64,000 bases of DNA from positions 17,722,785-17,786,784 of the forward strand of contig CAMZMU010000123.1 of assembly GCA_947311845.1 (NCBI GenBank), written 5' to 3'. The stretch's first letter is position 1, and each line of letters starts with the position of its first letter. A program made the translations under genes and the position numbers. The notes under the pieces are model-generated. The model was given only the letters and a program-made list of their open reading frames with translations. It did not search any database and was not told where the DNA came from. The stretch comes from Poa pratensis (taxonomy: Eukaryota; Streptophyta; Magnoliopsida; Poales; Poaceae). This document shows, in pieces, positions 33,912-47,579 of the stretch.

Positions 33912-34230
33912 TGAAAGGATCGAGTAGGTTGACTAGAGGGGGGGTGAATAGGCAACTACAAATTTTCTTTTTCTTTTAATACAAATTCAGGAATTGCTCA
34001 AATATAAGTTCTCTAGATATGCAACTAGGTGAACAATCCTATATGATGAGCAATAAACAAGCTAGCAAGATATTCTACTCAAGATAAGCTACCAATACAA
34101 GTAAAGGAAGGTTAAGAGATAACCACACGGTGACGCGGAGATGTTCTACCGAAGTTCACTTCCCAATGGAAGCTACGTCTCCGTTGGAGCGGTGCGGGGT
34201 CACAAGTGAGCCCCGAATAGCCTTGATATG

Positions 34231-35770
34231 TGATGTCTACGCACGCTTCTATTCTTGTAGACAGTGTTGGGCCTCCAAGTGCAGAGGTTTGTAGAACAGC
34301 AGCAAGTTTCCCTCAAGTGAATCACCCAAGGTTTATCGAACTCAGGGTGGTAGAGGTCAAAGATATCCCTCTCAAGCAACCCTGCAATTAAGATACAAGA
34401 AGTCTCTTGTGTCCCCAACACACCCAATACACTTGTCAGGTGTATAGGTGCACTAGTTCGGCGAAGAGATATTAAAATACAAGTAATATGGATGATTATA
34501 AGTGGTAATTGCAATCTGAAATAAAAATGGCAGCAAGCAAACATGTAGCAGAACTGGTTGTAAACGGTGTTTCAATGCTTAGAAACAAGGCATAGGATCA
34601 TACTTTCACTAGTGGACACTCTCAACAATAATAATATAATTGAATACATAGATATTTCCTCTTCACTATGCTACTCTGAGTTATTCTCTCGTTGGATAAC
34701 GAACACCAATCCACCGCGTTGGGCTATAAAAGCACACCTTAAAGTCGCATTTCCATGTCTAGTTAACCCACACTGTCAACTTGAGCGCCCTAGAAGGTAC
34801 TAGACAAACAACGCAATTTCATAGAGACATCCAACGCAAATAATAACTCATGATAAGTATTCCTGTTATCTTTAGCCTAAGAGCCACACACGGGGCGCAC
34901 ACTGTCAACTTCGCACCGTGGGACAAAGGTGACTCCGGAGATTACATTAATAAAACCACTTGAGTAGCATATAAGATAATGAAGAGTACATCTATGGATT
35001 CAACTAGATTACAAAGCTCATGATCACATAAAGATCACACCATGGGAGAGAGAGATAAACCACATAGCTACCGGTAGAGCCCTCAGCCCCGATGAAGAAC
35101 TACTCCCTCCTCATCATGGGAGGCAGCACGGCGATGAAGATGGCGGTGGCGTCGATGGAGATGGCTCCGGGGGCAATTCCCCGTCCCGCAAGGTACCGGA
35201 ACAGGACCTTCTGACCCCCGAAACGGAGTTTCGTGGCGGCGGAGCACGGAGATGTATTCGGGAGTTTCGTCAATTGTGTTAGGGTTTACTCCGCGGGGGC
35301 TATTTATGGTCCAAAGGGCAGCTTCAGAAGGTTCCCGAGGCCACCACACGTGGCCTCGGCGCGGCCAGATTTAAATCTGGCCAGCCGACTTGTCGGCCTC
35401 TCCAGGCCGCATACGAACTCTGGAGATGAACCTTTTGTATAAAACGTGCGGCGGAAAATTCCGAACAACTTTCGCGACTAGACTTTTTCCATTTGACGTC
35501 GTCTTCAGCCCGAACGTGACGATCTTTGAAAATAGTTTTCAGACAGATTTCTGGAAAGTCCCAATTTGACTCCAACAAGGTTTCCTTTGCCCAATTTTGA
35601 TAATTTCTACACATCAAAGTGTAAAACAAGAACATTGTGCACTTTGGCAACTATTAGTAGGTTAGTCCAATAAATGTCATAATATGATATAAAGTGTATA
35701 TAAAACATGTGACAATTGATATAAAAATGCATGGAACATCAAAAATTATAGATACGTTTGAGACGTATCA
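34231..35770 (-). repeat. 3' LTR of the Athila-like element (1540 bp)
   Basis: On the plus strand it begins TGATGTCTACGCACGC and ends GAGACGTATCA. The adjacent minus-strand polypurine tract is AAGCTTGGGGATGC. It is 11 bp shorter than the other LTR, mostly from single-base absences. Confidence 0.92.
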
Positions 35771-38700
35771 GCATCCCCAAGCTTAGTTCCTACTCGTCTC
35801 GAGTAGGTAAACGATAAAACAATAATTTTTGAAGTGACATGCTACCAACATAATCTTGATCTAATAATGATGTAATGGTAAGTGAGCTGAGATCAAATCA
35901 TTCAAAGCAAATGTCTATAATTGATATTAAATAAGAGATAATAAAGCAAGATAGTTAAACAAGCTAAAAGTTTTCATGAATGACGGCCTTTAAGACATGA
36001 AACCGTACAAGGTTCATTATAGATGTTTTAAGTATCCAGTGTAAGTTCTATAATTCAATTCCAAGCATCAAGCAATTTTTCATAACATAGAGAACGGATC
36101 CAGTCAAGTAAAAGTAAACATGAACGTCATGAATCCACTGTTTCGAGGTCTACTCAACCGGTGAGCGTAAGCATTTAGTATCGGCACCAGGATGTTATGG
36201 CAAAGAGAACGTTAATGGGGGTTTGGAAGGCCAATGGAAAAAGTCTCACAAAGCTATAAGTGATCATTAGACAAGAGAAAGTCTTATAATCGAAGCTATG
36301 CAAGGAGTAGTGATTGCCATGCAACGGATGCACATAGAGCTATATGTGTATGAAAGCTCTCCAATGGAACTAGTGGGGGTGCATCCAACTTGGTTGCTCA
36401 CGAAGACCTAGAGCACTTTTGAGGAAGCTCATCATTGGAATATACAACCCAATTTCTATAGTGTAAATTCCCCACATAGTTATACTAGTAAAGCATGAAA
36501 ACTCTCTCAAATGGAGCATAGGTGCTAAACATGAGCACAAATGATGACTATGAATACTGCAAGTGCTAAACATGAGCACAACTTTGATAAAGGATAGTAG
36601 TGTTGCCCCCCTTTTCTTTATTCTTTTTTTTTTCTTTTTCTGTTTCACTTTTCGATGGCCTCCATGGCTCTTTTCTAGCAGGGGCAACACTCTAATATGA
36701 TTACAAACTTTTTGGTACAAATAACTCATAATGAACAAAACATGATGTATAAAACTGTATGCCTCTGCCAGTGTAGCAGGATGTGCAATGATCTAGCGTA
36801 ACATGGGTAAACCACACATCAGCTGTATAGAATCATGCAAAGCAATATATAAATGATAAATGACAACAAGTCATGTAATGTAAAATGAAGTTGCATGGCA
36901 ATATATCTCGGAACAGCTATGAAATGCTGTGGTAGGTAGGTATGGTGGTTGTTTTGAGGAAGATGTATGGGCTTATGTGTAGGAGAACAAGAGGAAGTCC
37001 TCCCACGGGTTTTGGATGTACTGGCGAAGTATGCACAACTCTCAATGTGAGAAAAGGGCAATGCACAGCACCGAAGAGGCTAGCAAATTTGGATGGTGGA
37101 AGTGCCAAAACCGTAGCTTAACATTAGTAAAAAAGAACTCACAAGTTTATTGCAAACAACTAGCAGGTTCAACATTAAGCGCATGGTTAACATTTACCCC
37201 AAGGAGGGCCGTTCACGGCGGCACAAGTACCCCGTTAGATCCCTCGACCTTCACACACAACCTAGTTATTACGAACCACTTTTCAGACATGGAAAGCTAT
37301 CAAGTCCAACTACACCTTCAACAATTTTAGTGTTTGTAGTACGGTGCAAGCTTAAAGACAATAATCCACTAATGATTTTAACTTAATTAACCAGCAAGCT
37401 TTACCATCTATTACTTAATACCTCAAAACGTTTGCAAGGAATCAGGTTATCAAAGTTCAATGATCTACAAGATTATGCAAGTTTTCATTATACCACTACC
37501 ACACGCAACATTTTCTGAACCAACATATTAACCAAGCAACTCTCCAAACAAATATAAGTGAAGCAAGAGAGTACTTTCTACAAAAGAACTAATAGCTCTG
37601 ACAAGAGGTACATGAAAACCAAGAGCTAGAAGCTAAACAGCGAAAATTGAATACTCAACAGATATAAGTGAAGAACAAGAGTATTCCAAGAAAAAGCGGA
37701 GCGTGTCTCTCTCCCAATCAAGAATGCTAGGGTCCAGTCAAGCTTTATTGAAAATAAAAGTGCAATACTGAAAATAAAAGCACACAGACGCTCCAAGAAA
37801 GCACATATGATGTGAAAGAATTAAAATATAGTTTCACTAGAGATGACCTGATAATTTTGCCGATGAAGAAGGGGATGCCTTGGGCATCCCCAAGCTTAGA
37901 CGCTTGAGTCTTCTTGAAATATGCTGGGGAGATCCATGGGAGCTTCCCCAAGCTTGAGCTCTTCACTCTTCTCCATCCTATTATATCACTCTTCCCTCTT
38001 GACCTTGAAAACTTCCGTCACACCAAACTCAAATCAAATCTCATTAGAGGGTTAGTGCACAATCAAAAACTCACATGTTCTATAAAGACGCAATATGACT
38101 TGTTACTTTAAACATTAGCTACAGCCACTGATGTTATGTGAAGCTCTTCCCCCAAAAAAGAATTTCACTCAACACTAGTAAAAGAGAGAATGCAAAATAA
38201 AAAGGCATAATCTGTCTAAAACAGAACAGTCCGCAAAGACGAATTTTTTCGAGACACTTACGACGCTCAGATCGAAAAACTCTAGTCTAATGAAAGATTC
38301 AGACATTCATAAAGATTACGCACAAAAATTTGCAGATTTAATTAACAATCTAGTGATTTTAGGAATTTCGTACAGTGAACAGAAAAATCTGTTTCTGCGC
38401 AGCAATCAAAATTAAGCATCGTTTTAACATTAGAGGCTACTCTTGGCACAACAATGCGAGAAAATAAAGATACAAATGAGTTGCTACAGAAGTAAACAAC
38501 ACCTTGACTCAAATAAAATAAAAATAGCAGAAAATAAAATTAATGGGTTGTCTCCCACAAGCGCTTTTCTTTAAAGCCTTTTAGTTAGGCATGATAATTT
38601 TGATGATGCCCTCATATGTATAAGAGGTGAATATGAAAGAGCATCAAGAAGCAAATATCAAACACATTTAAGTCTCACCCACTTCCTATGCAAAGGAATC

Positions 38701-38953
38701 TTGTAAGAAAATAAATCAATAAAGCACAAAGTGACTATCATAGGAAGGCAAAACAAGTGCAACATCAAAACCTTAAACATAAAGAGAGGAGACTTAATAT
38801 TATTGTGATGTATGAATCCATGTCTCCCTCTCTCATAATAACTTTCAGTAGCATCATTGATAAAATCCACAATATAACCATCAGATGAAACATTCTTATC
38901 ATGATCCATATGCATAAAAGTATCAATATTTTCCACATAAGCAAAGTTCTTTT
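35771..38953 (-). other. Non-coding 3' part of the Athila-like element
   Basis: About 3.2 kb between the gag-like region and the 3' LTR without coding sequence. At its right end, minus-strand 38657-38950 continues the second gag-like ORF after the Helitron (FAYVENIDTFMHMDHDKNV). The rest is AT-rich with no recognisable motif. Confidence 0.6.
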
Positions 38954-41900
38954 TCTCTACTACTATTAAACAAGCAAACATGTTCATCGCTACGGCCACC
39001 CCGTCTAATGTACACGCAACAACAGGGAACAATTACAGCCTCACGATCTGGTCCACGAATTAAGATCTGACCGTCAAGACACCAATTACCCCTCACCATG
39101 TGTACGTTTAGCAATTTGATGGCGCAGACGAAAACTCTGCCAAACGTTCCACGCCCCCGGTCCACCCCCAGTACACGCTGCTCGCGCAAACCACGCCGCC
39201 GCCTCCCTCACCCAGCAGTCCCCGCATGAAGACATCCCGGTCTCACCGCACGCCACACACGCCGCCGCCACATCCTGCGGGATGACGCCGCCACTGTTTG
39301 GGTAAGGGCAACCACGCCGCCGCAACCATTCGCGCGAGGACGCCACAGCCGCCGCACTGCCCGGACGACGACGACGCCGCAACCGCTCGCGGGAGGACGC
39401 CACCGCCGCCGAACTGCCCGCGGGAGGACGCCTCCATTGCCCGGGACAGGACGACCACGCCGACGCATTGCCCGCCGGAGGACGCCACATCCTCTGCATA
39501 TTGCCCGGACCACAACACCGCAGCGGCTCGCCGGAGAACTCGACTGCCGCTGCACTGCTCATGGGAAGATGCCGCAACTTCCTCGGACAGTACGACCCAG
39601 CTGCCGCACTGCACGCGGGAGCTGCTCGACGCCGCCCCTCCCACTGACCGGATCGACCGCCGCTGCCGTACTCTTCTCTACTCCTTCCCCTTGGACCGAG
39701 CCGCGGACGCTGCAAGATGCAGCTAACTCCCAGGACGCCGACGTCGAGCCCATCTGCTAGCAAGACACATCCGTACTTTGGCCGCAGGTATCTCCAGCCA
39801 AATCCCTCCCTCCCCTCACTCGGGATTATGTTCATAAATTTCTTTTTGTTCGTGGCTCTTCTCCCCTATCTGAAAAATGGATTTTTTCTCCCGGAGCAGT
39901 AAGTCCTGCTTGTTCATCGCTAGCTGCTCCTTTGATTTGAGAAATAAATTAAATAGACACTGTGCTTGCTTGTGTGTAGATCTAATGCACGCGACAAGAC
40001 AAGGAAAGAAATGCAAGCTGTTGAAGGTATCTGAATTGCTCTTGTACTGTAGAAAACGGGTTTTCAATGTAAACGGGAGAGAAAGGATTTGGATGTAACA
40101 CACTCAATTTATTCATCATGGGTCGTAATATAGTTACATGTGGACATTGTGTAGCTAACCGACCTTCCTGAATCTAAGGAAGAGCACATAGCAGTTAGTT
40201 TGAGTGATGTGCATCGTGAGAAGATGACACTATATAGCCTGAAAGCATCGGGGACCTGTATACTTAATTTTTCTCTAGCTATCATCTGTTTATTTGTGTT
40301 CTAATTTCCCAGGGAGAAAGAGGAATATTAATTTGGCATGTAAAGTTGATCACTAATCTGAGTATCTGATGAAGATACTAGCAGCATGACAAGGTTGGAA
40401 GAAGCACTACATGGTCAGTAATGCAAATTATAAAAAACCTGCTTACTATCATGGCAATTTCAGCGGGCAACTGTAGTTGATAGATGGTTATTGCCTTATT
40501 GGTTTTCTTACCAATCCAATATTCCTACCAGTAATTATAAGGTTTTGAAAAATAGTACTATATCGATATTTATGTCTACCTATTGGTTTTTTCTGTCATA
40601 GAGAGCATAAGGAAGTCTAAAACGAACGAAGTCTGAAAATCTTTCTTTTATGCTTGCAGTTTTATTAAGGTTAACTTTTGCAAAGATCGCTGTCATGGTC
40701 CCCTATGTGTGTGTCTGTGCGGGAGGTGAACAGAGATAGAACAACCCACGGAGACGCCAACCTTCCCAACATGGAGCCCCAGGCCGCCCAAATGTTGTTT
40801 CTACCAAATCCATCGTTTAGCGCATTGATGCATTTTCTAGATGGAATTGACGGGTGAGAGTGTTGAAGAGTTCGACTCGGGTATAGGGTCGTACTGGGTG
40901 AGGTATTGTCATGGTACAAGAATTTTTGGGTGATGGGTTAACGTCAAGCTGGTAGGTTTTGGTGTTTAATAAGTGTATAATCATTTTACTGCATTTGTTG
41001 GTAAAAAAATTTATCATGTTTGTTCGTATGAAGAACTTATTGGACTGTTTTATCGGTGTGTGCAGCAGGCTATTTACACGAGCAGAGAAGAATGCACAAC
41101 ATGCTTCGATGGGAGAACAGAGCTACTTAAGATAATAAATGGTCAGTTTTTCCTTTGGTTTGAAGGAGATTGTAGTACAGAGATGAATAGATGCATGCAC
41201 ATATACTGGGGTGAAACTAAACATGTCTCCAGTGGTATAAATTGCAATTGGTTACCTTTTTGAGGTTTGGAATGTGGTGTCTGTAATAGTTATGATCTAT
41301 TCGAATAAACACGCTCTACCAATACCATGTGATTTAGAAAAGTTTGTCTTGAAAACTTCGATGTCTTTACCGATCCACATAATCATTCTATCTTTCTTGC
41401 TATATTTTTGTGTTAATGCATCCAAGATTCTTTTTTCTTACAGACTTGACAAAATGTTTTCTGGGAAAATCATAACATCTCATCACTAACCACATAATAT
41501 ATGGATGTTTAGCTAAGCTGCTGTTTATCCTCTACCACCAGTTCGTGAAGCATGGGGCCAGAAGGATGCTAAAATCGTGGAACAAGTTCTTTCTTAGACT
41601 TCTGTATACTACCTGATTTGTGAAATAGATGGGTTTCCAGCCGACATCCAGTTTCTTTGGGTTATGATTTGGTAAGTAAAGGTATAATGTAGTTGTGTGC
41701 TCAAGCTTTTTTAATATTCATGCTATTTGATTCAAGTTTTTTCCTTTCCAGTGGTGAGATTCCTGAAATACAACATGAGTAATCTGTTTTCTCCTCGCAA
41801 ATTGAAACTTTGCCGTTTTCAGAAAAAAGTGCAGTGGAAGATCAAATGAGAATTATGTATTTAGACAAAAAGTATGTTGTTGACTAGGAGAATGTTTAGC

Positions 41901-42964
41901 TTTCAGTTGTTTGGTCACTGCGTATTTGACTAAGTGGTTTAGAGGAAGGTATGAAGGGTAACAACCTGACAGAAATGAAGTTATGCAGCAACTCTGAATT
42001 TTTGTACATTTGATGGACCAGCTTAAATGGTTTGCTTCATTCTTGCAGGTTGTCAATCTATATGAGTTGTTTGAAAAGAAGAGGGTACTATAACCTATTC
42101 GCAACTATGAAATATTTAGTCCTTGAAACACGCATGTCTAAATGTTAAGGCTACTAGACTTGGAACTGCTACCCACCAGCTATACATTTTGCAATACTGA
42201 ACCTCCTGTTTCCATGAGATTTTGATCAAATTGCAATTTTGGATCTGTCAGTCGTTAGCTGGTGAACGCTTCATATTTATTGAGTTCCCATGCTCCATGA
42301 CTGCCTCCATCTCGGTATCATCTTCTGTTTTATTTTATAAGTACGGTCACCTTTACTTTCCAATTATTCACTTGAAGATCTGGGCCCTAGCTCAGCTCTT
42401 AATTTTATGTTTTCTATTTATTTCCTATCCATCTGCCATTACACAAGACAATTAGCCTATATCATGGGTAGGTTCCTCATTTGTTTTGCTTATGAGAGGA
42501 CTGATATATTGTCATTCTGTGAGTTGTTTCCACTGAGTAATGTATCCTCATAAGAGAGAATCTAACTGCAGTCTTTATTCTGTTATATATACACGACATT
42601 GATCAATGACTGATGTTACTATTTGTTCTGTTACTATTTGTTCTGTTATAGTACACGACAATGATCTATGATTACGACAGTACAATTTTTACTTTATGAC
42701 AGCGTTCTATGATTACAACAGTATAATGCTACTTCATGTACCAGTTTAAACGACACTTTTGTAAATGTGTTTCTTTTATATGGATTTCAAGGTATTAATA
42801 AACATGTATGAGTGATCTTGCCGGATGTTGCTTGTGGACTAATATTTTTTGTAAATTTGACGATAATTCACCATACTATAGTAGTATAACTACTTCGAAA
42901 TATGGAAAGAATGACATGTTCACAAAATTTATTTGGGACGTGCGTGCACGTGCAAGGCTACTAG
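38954..42964 (+). mobile_element. Helitron, ~4.0 kb, inserted in the Athila-like element
   Basis: The left end TCTCTACTACTATTAAA matches the grass Helitron 5' consensus. The right end has the hairpin CGTGC-GT-GCACG (42939-42950) followed 11 nt later by the terminal CTAG (42961-42964). Removing the element rejoins the host gag-like frame without any target duplication, as expected of Helitrons. The base left of the insertion is T rather than the usual A. No RepHel protein is encoded. The interior is GC-rich at 39100-39780 and AT-rich after that. Confidence 0.85.
39290..39640. repeat. Degenerate GC-rich minisatellite in the Helitron
   Basis: Units of roughly 23-33 bp built around GCCGCCGCACTGCCCG and GGGAGGACGCC recur about ten times with drift. 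All frames are open for long stretches because of composition, so the open frames here are not evidence for a gene. Confidence 0.65.
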
Positions 42965-44297
42965 TATTAATAACAATAGGAGTAGGATCATTATGAATAA
43001 CTTGAACATGATAGACAAGTTGTATATTAGAGGGATGGTTGTGAGTAATCTCTCCATAATTATGACAAGCTTCATGAGGATGATTGTAATTATAACCTAT
43101 GTCATATTTATCATCACAATGATTATCAAAGACTGGAGGCATAGTATCATCATAAACAATAGAATAGTTATCTTCCAAAGTGTGTTCATTTGTAAACATA
43201 TCATCATCATTTTTACTTGAAGGAGAGGTCTCAACTATATAATCATCGGTACCAAAAGGATTTTCAAAAACATCACTAGGAGGAGAGGTTTCAAATATAT
43301 AATTATTACTAGCAAAAGGATTTTCAAACACCTCATCCCCAAGCTTAATGCTTCCTATATCATCATTGGAAGGAACATGGATAGTACTAATAGTATAGCA
43401 ATTATTAACATCATCATTTTCAGAATTTGAACCCAAAAGATTTTCAATACCAAAAGTAGTGTGCTTTTCCCAATCATGATCACTACTATAAGTAACAGGC
43501 ATAGGATCATCATCGAATTCAGACTCATCAGCAACAACTATAATAGGAGCAATATGCTTAGGGGAAGATACCGTTTCCTCTCTCCTTTTACTCCTCTTCT
43601 TCTTCTTCTTCTTCTTCTTCTTCTTCTTTCCCTCTTTAGGAGGGAGAGGCTTGAAAGGAGGCTTCACCACATACCCTGGTTTATTGTTAGAAACAATAGA
43701 AGAAGCTTGGGAGGATTCCTCTTTTTCATTAATAAGAGTAAAACAAACATTAGTCCTTTCATATTTTGGTAAAGTCGATCCATCTTTTATAATATTTTGT
43801 ATGTAAGTGTTGGCATGGCAGTTGTTAGCACAATAGAGATGACATCCATGCAATACGCTATTCATATCAAGAGCACTCATATCTAACGAAGAAGTTTTTC
43901 TTGATAACTCTTCACACCCCAAAAATAATGTAAGTTCATCATGCTGATTAGGAGTGATCATGTTATCACAAAAGTCTTCCGCAATATCCTTATTAGAACC
44001 TGAGCATTGGAATTCGAAGTGACCCTTTTTATAGCAAAGTTCACAAATAAAAGGATAGAGGGCACAAACTTTTTCAGCAAGATCAGTTAGAGCCATGTGC
44101 CACATTCTAATTTTTTCATTCCTATGATGGATACAATAATATTCTTCGATTTGATTCTTTTCACAAGGTCTAAGTGCTCCACAAAAATTAACATGCTTAT
44201 AAGAAATAGTATTTTCAGAAGTTTGAGCATGTTTATTGCAATCATTAGTAACAATTTCATTTTCCATGCAAGTGTCTTTGAAAGGTTCATGATACAT
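42965..44297 (-). pseudogene. Second gag-like ORF of the Athila-like element
   Basis: On the minus strand it has a zinc-knuckle-like motif CELCYKKGHFEFQC, a CXXC-rich patch (LHGCHLYCANNCHANTYI), a run of 11 Lys, then a long acidic region with repeated VFENPF(A/G) blocks. It is separated from the upstream gag frame by a one-base shift near 44301 and is cut at its 3' end by the Helitron, resuming near 38950. The function of the acidic region is unknown. Confidence 0.75.
43594..43629. repeat. (CTT)n trinucleotide run encoding polylysine
   Basis: Twelve consecutive CTT units on the plus strand correspond to the lysine run of the second gag-like ORF on the minus strand. Confidence 0.9.
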
Positions 44298-45337
44298 GTC
44301 CCAATTTCTTTAGGAACATTAATATGAGAAGCAAAGGCTCTACAATAATCAACAATAATTTGAGAATCAAGACCATATTTAGCACTAAGCTCATGAAAAC
44401 TAGCAGTTTCAGCGAAATACTTAATGCAATCATACTCATAGTTTATACCTGATTCTTTACCTTTGTCGTTCTCCCAATCTTCAGTATTGCCTTGAATTGT
44501 TTCAAGAAGATCCAACTTAGCTTCAACCTTCTTACTTGTGAAAGAACCCTCTGAACAGGCATCTAGATAATCCTTGTAATGACCTGAAAGCCTCGCGTAA
44601 AAATTAGTAACAATTATTTCCTCAGGAAGCCCATGGTTAGGACTTTTGAGTATTAATGTTTTCAGTCTTTCCCAAGCTTGAGCAATGCTTTCTCCATCAC
44701 GAGGACAAAAATTATAAATGTAATTCCTATCTAAATGCATTTCATAAGGAGGATAAAATTTAGAGTCAAAGAGAAATTCAAGCTCCTTCCACTCCGAATG
44801 ATGAGGATCATCCAGTAGATCATACCACTCCCTAGCTTTGTCCTTAAGTGACAATGGAAATAATTTCTTCATGGCATTTTCCTTTGATAAACCTGCAATC
44901 TTAAACAACTCACAAAGTTCTGTAAGTTTCAACAAGTGATCACGTGGATGGACTGTTCCATCCCCTGCATAACGTTCATCCATAACCTTTTCAACAATTT
45001 CCATGGGTATTTCAAATGGAATACTTTCAGTAGATGGATTTAGAATATCACAAGCATCATTAGAATTATCACGTATGGGAGACAAAGTATTATCAAAGCA
45101 AATTTTCTCCTCCAAAGTTGGGGAACTAAAAAGATCATTTTCAAAACTAGCTTCCCCAAGCTTAGACTTTTCCATAGCATTAGCAATAATGGTGTTCAAA
45201 GAATTCATGCTAATAACATTGCTATCACTATTATGCAAACAAACTTCCATAGGTTTTTTAATTTTCTTTTCAAAAGCATCATGTCCTAATTCAATATAAA
45301 GTTCATAAAGATCTCTAATTTTTTTGTTGTTTTCCAT
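44087..45337 (-). pseudogene. Gag of the Athila-like element
   Basis: Starts at ATG 45337. The Gypsy gag core (retrotrans_gag family) is clear: RDHLLKLTELCELFKIAGLS, LSLKDKAREWYDLL, and FLFDSKFYPPYEMHLDRNYI with the following FCPRDGESIAQAWERLKTLI. The frame shifts near 44301; the last ~70 residues are out of frame with the downstream gag-like ORF. Confidence 0.88.
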
Positions 45338-45481
45338 TAAGCCTAACTAGTAAAATAAAAACAAGAAACAAAAAGATATAATTGCAGAATCTAAAGGAAA
45401 TACCTTCGAGCACTCACACGTCAGCAACAGTGCTAGAAAATAGCTAAGTAGCTGGAGGATGTGAGTACCTTTTACCTTACC

Positions 45482-45499
45482 TCCCCGGCAACGGCGCCA
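45482..45499 (-). other. Primer-binding site of the Athila-like element (tRNA-Asp type)
   Basis: On the minus strand TGGCGCCGTTGCCGGGGA, ten bases from the LTR end at 45510. This is the standard Athila primer site. Confidence 0.88.
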
Positions 45500-45509
45500 G
45501 AAAATAGCT

Positions 45510-47060
45510 TGATGTCTACGCACGCTTCTATTCTTGTAGACAGTGTTGGGCCTCCAAGTGCAGAGGTTTGTAGAACAGCAGCAAGTTTCCCTCAAGTGAA
45601 TCACCCAAGGTTTATCGAACTCAGGGTGGTAGAGGTCAAAGATATCCCTCTCAAGCAACCCTGCAATTAAGATACAAGAAGTCTCTTGTGTCCCCAACAC
45701 ACCCAATACACTTGTCAGGTGTATAGGTGCACTAGTTCGGCGAAGAGATATTAAAATACAAGTAATATGGATGATTATAAGTGGTAATTGCAATCTGAAA
45801 TAAAAATGGCAGCAAGCAAACATGTAGCAGAACTGGTTGTAAACGGTGTTTCAATGCTTAGAAACAAGGCCTAGGGATCATACTTTCACTAGTGGACACT
45901 CTCAACAATAATAATATAATTGAATACATAGATATTTCCTCTTCACTATGCTACTCTGAGTTATTCTCTCGTTGGATAACGAACACCAATCCACCGCGTA
46001 GGGCTATAAAAGCACACCTTAAAGTCGCATTTCCATGTCTAGTTAACCCTACACTGTCAACTTGAGCGCCCTAGAAGGTACTAGACAAACACCGCAATTT
46101 CATAGAGACATCCAACGCAAATAATAACTCATGATAAGTATTCCTGTTATCTTTAGCCTAAGAGCCACACACGGGGCGCACACTGTCAACTTCGCACCGT
46201 GGGACAAAGGTGACTCCGGAGATTACATTAATAAAACCACTTGAGTAGCATATAAGATAATGAAGAGTACATCTATGGATTCAACTAGATTACAAAGCTC
46301 ATGATCACATAAAGATCACACCATGGGAGAGAGAGATAAACCACATAGCTACCGGTAGAGCCCTCAGCCCCGATGAAGAACTACTCCCTCCTCATCATGG
46401 GAGGCAGCGACGGCGATGAAGATGGCGGTGGCGTCGATTGAGATGGCTCCGGGGGCAATTCCCCGTCCCGGCAAGGTACCGGAACAGGACCTTCTGACCC
46501 CCAAAACGGAGTTTCGTGGCGGCGGAGCACGGAGATGTATTCGGGAGTTTCGTCAATTGTGTTAGGGTTTACTCCGCGGGGGCTATTTATGGTCCAAAGG
46601 GCAGCTTCAGAAGGTTCCCGAGGCCACCACACGTGGCCTCGGCGCGGCCAGATTTAAATCTGGGCCAGCCAACTTGTCGGGCCTCTCCAGGCCGCATACG
46701 AGCTCCGATGAAGATGAACCTTTTGTATAAAACGTGCGGCGGAAAATTCCGAACAACTTTCGCGACTAGACTTTTTCCATTTGACGTCGTCTTCATGCCC
46801 GAACGTGACGATCTTTGAAAATAGTTTTCAGACAGATTTCTGGAAAGTCCCAATTTGACTCCAACAAGGTTTCCTTTGCCCAATTTTGATAATTTCTACA
46901 CATCATAGTGTAAAACAAGAACATTGTGCACTTTGGCAACTATTAGTAGGTTAGTCCAATAAATGTCATAATATGATATAAAGTGCATATAAAACATGTG
47001 ACAATTGATATAAAACATGCATGGAACATCAAAAATTATAGATACGTTTGAGACGTATCA
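45510..47060 (-). repeat. 5' LTR of the Athila-like element (1551 bp)
   Basis: On the minus strand it begins TGATACGTCTCAAACG and ends CGTAGACATCA. It is near-identical to 34231-35770, so this insertion is young compared with the other elements here. Confidence 0.92.
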
Positions 47061-47579
47061 ATATGGCACACCGTATCTCCCTCGTGTTATCCTCCGATGA
47101 GGAGATCCACGAGCCACTATATGATGCCCTCGAGGTCGGCAACAAACCTTTACAAGGATGAGGCACACTCCACAACCGAATTGGAGGCTCTCACCAAATT
47201 CCCGCGGCTCCCAAAGCCACAAGAATCACAAGGCCGGGTCGCGACTCCACAACTTAATTGGAGGCTCCCGGCTAATCCTTGTGGCTACCAAAGCCACAAG
47301 AATCACAAGTATCTTCTAGGTATCCAATCAAGTTACACAAGATCTACAAGTGACTAGGTCGATGTAGACAAATCGGCTCTATGTAGATGTAGATCTAGGG
47401 CTCCTCTTTCACTCCTCAAAGTATCAACGAGTTTGAGTGGTTGGAGTGGGAGCACTAGTAGATTGAAGCTTGCAACAATGGTGGAGAGAGAGTGAGGAAT
47501 CAAGCTTAGTCTTCTAGAGAAGAAGACCCCTTTTTATACACTCCAAATTCTGGCCGTTGGGGAGCATTCTGCGCAGGGC

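Larger units (their letters stand above)
34231..47060 (-). mobile_element. Athila-like Gypsy retrotransposon lacking pol, 12,830 bp, minus strand
   Basis: LTRs at 34231-35770 and 45510-47060 are nearly identical. The perfect 5-bp duplication ATATG flanks the element (34226-34230 and 47061-47065). The minus-strand primer site TGGCGCCGTTGCCGGGG is the one used by Athila-lineage Gypsy elements. The only coding sequence is gag-like (ORFs ending at 45337 and 44297). No protease, reverse transcriptase or integrase is found in the 8.6 kb between gag and the 3' LTR, 4 kb of which is a Helitron. It must therefore move in trans. Confidence 0.9.

Noticed and set aside
39086..39835. 249-codon minus-strand and 142-codon plus-strand ORFs in the Helitron
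   Set aside because: They coincide with a degenerate GC-rich minisatellite; the apparent protein repeats are a by-product of the DNA repeat.
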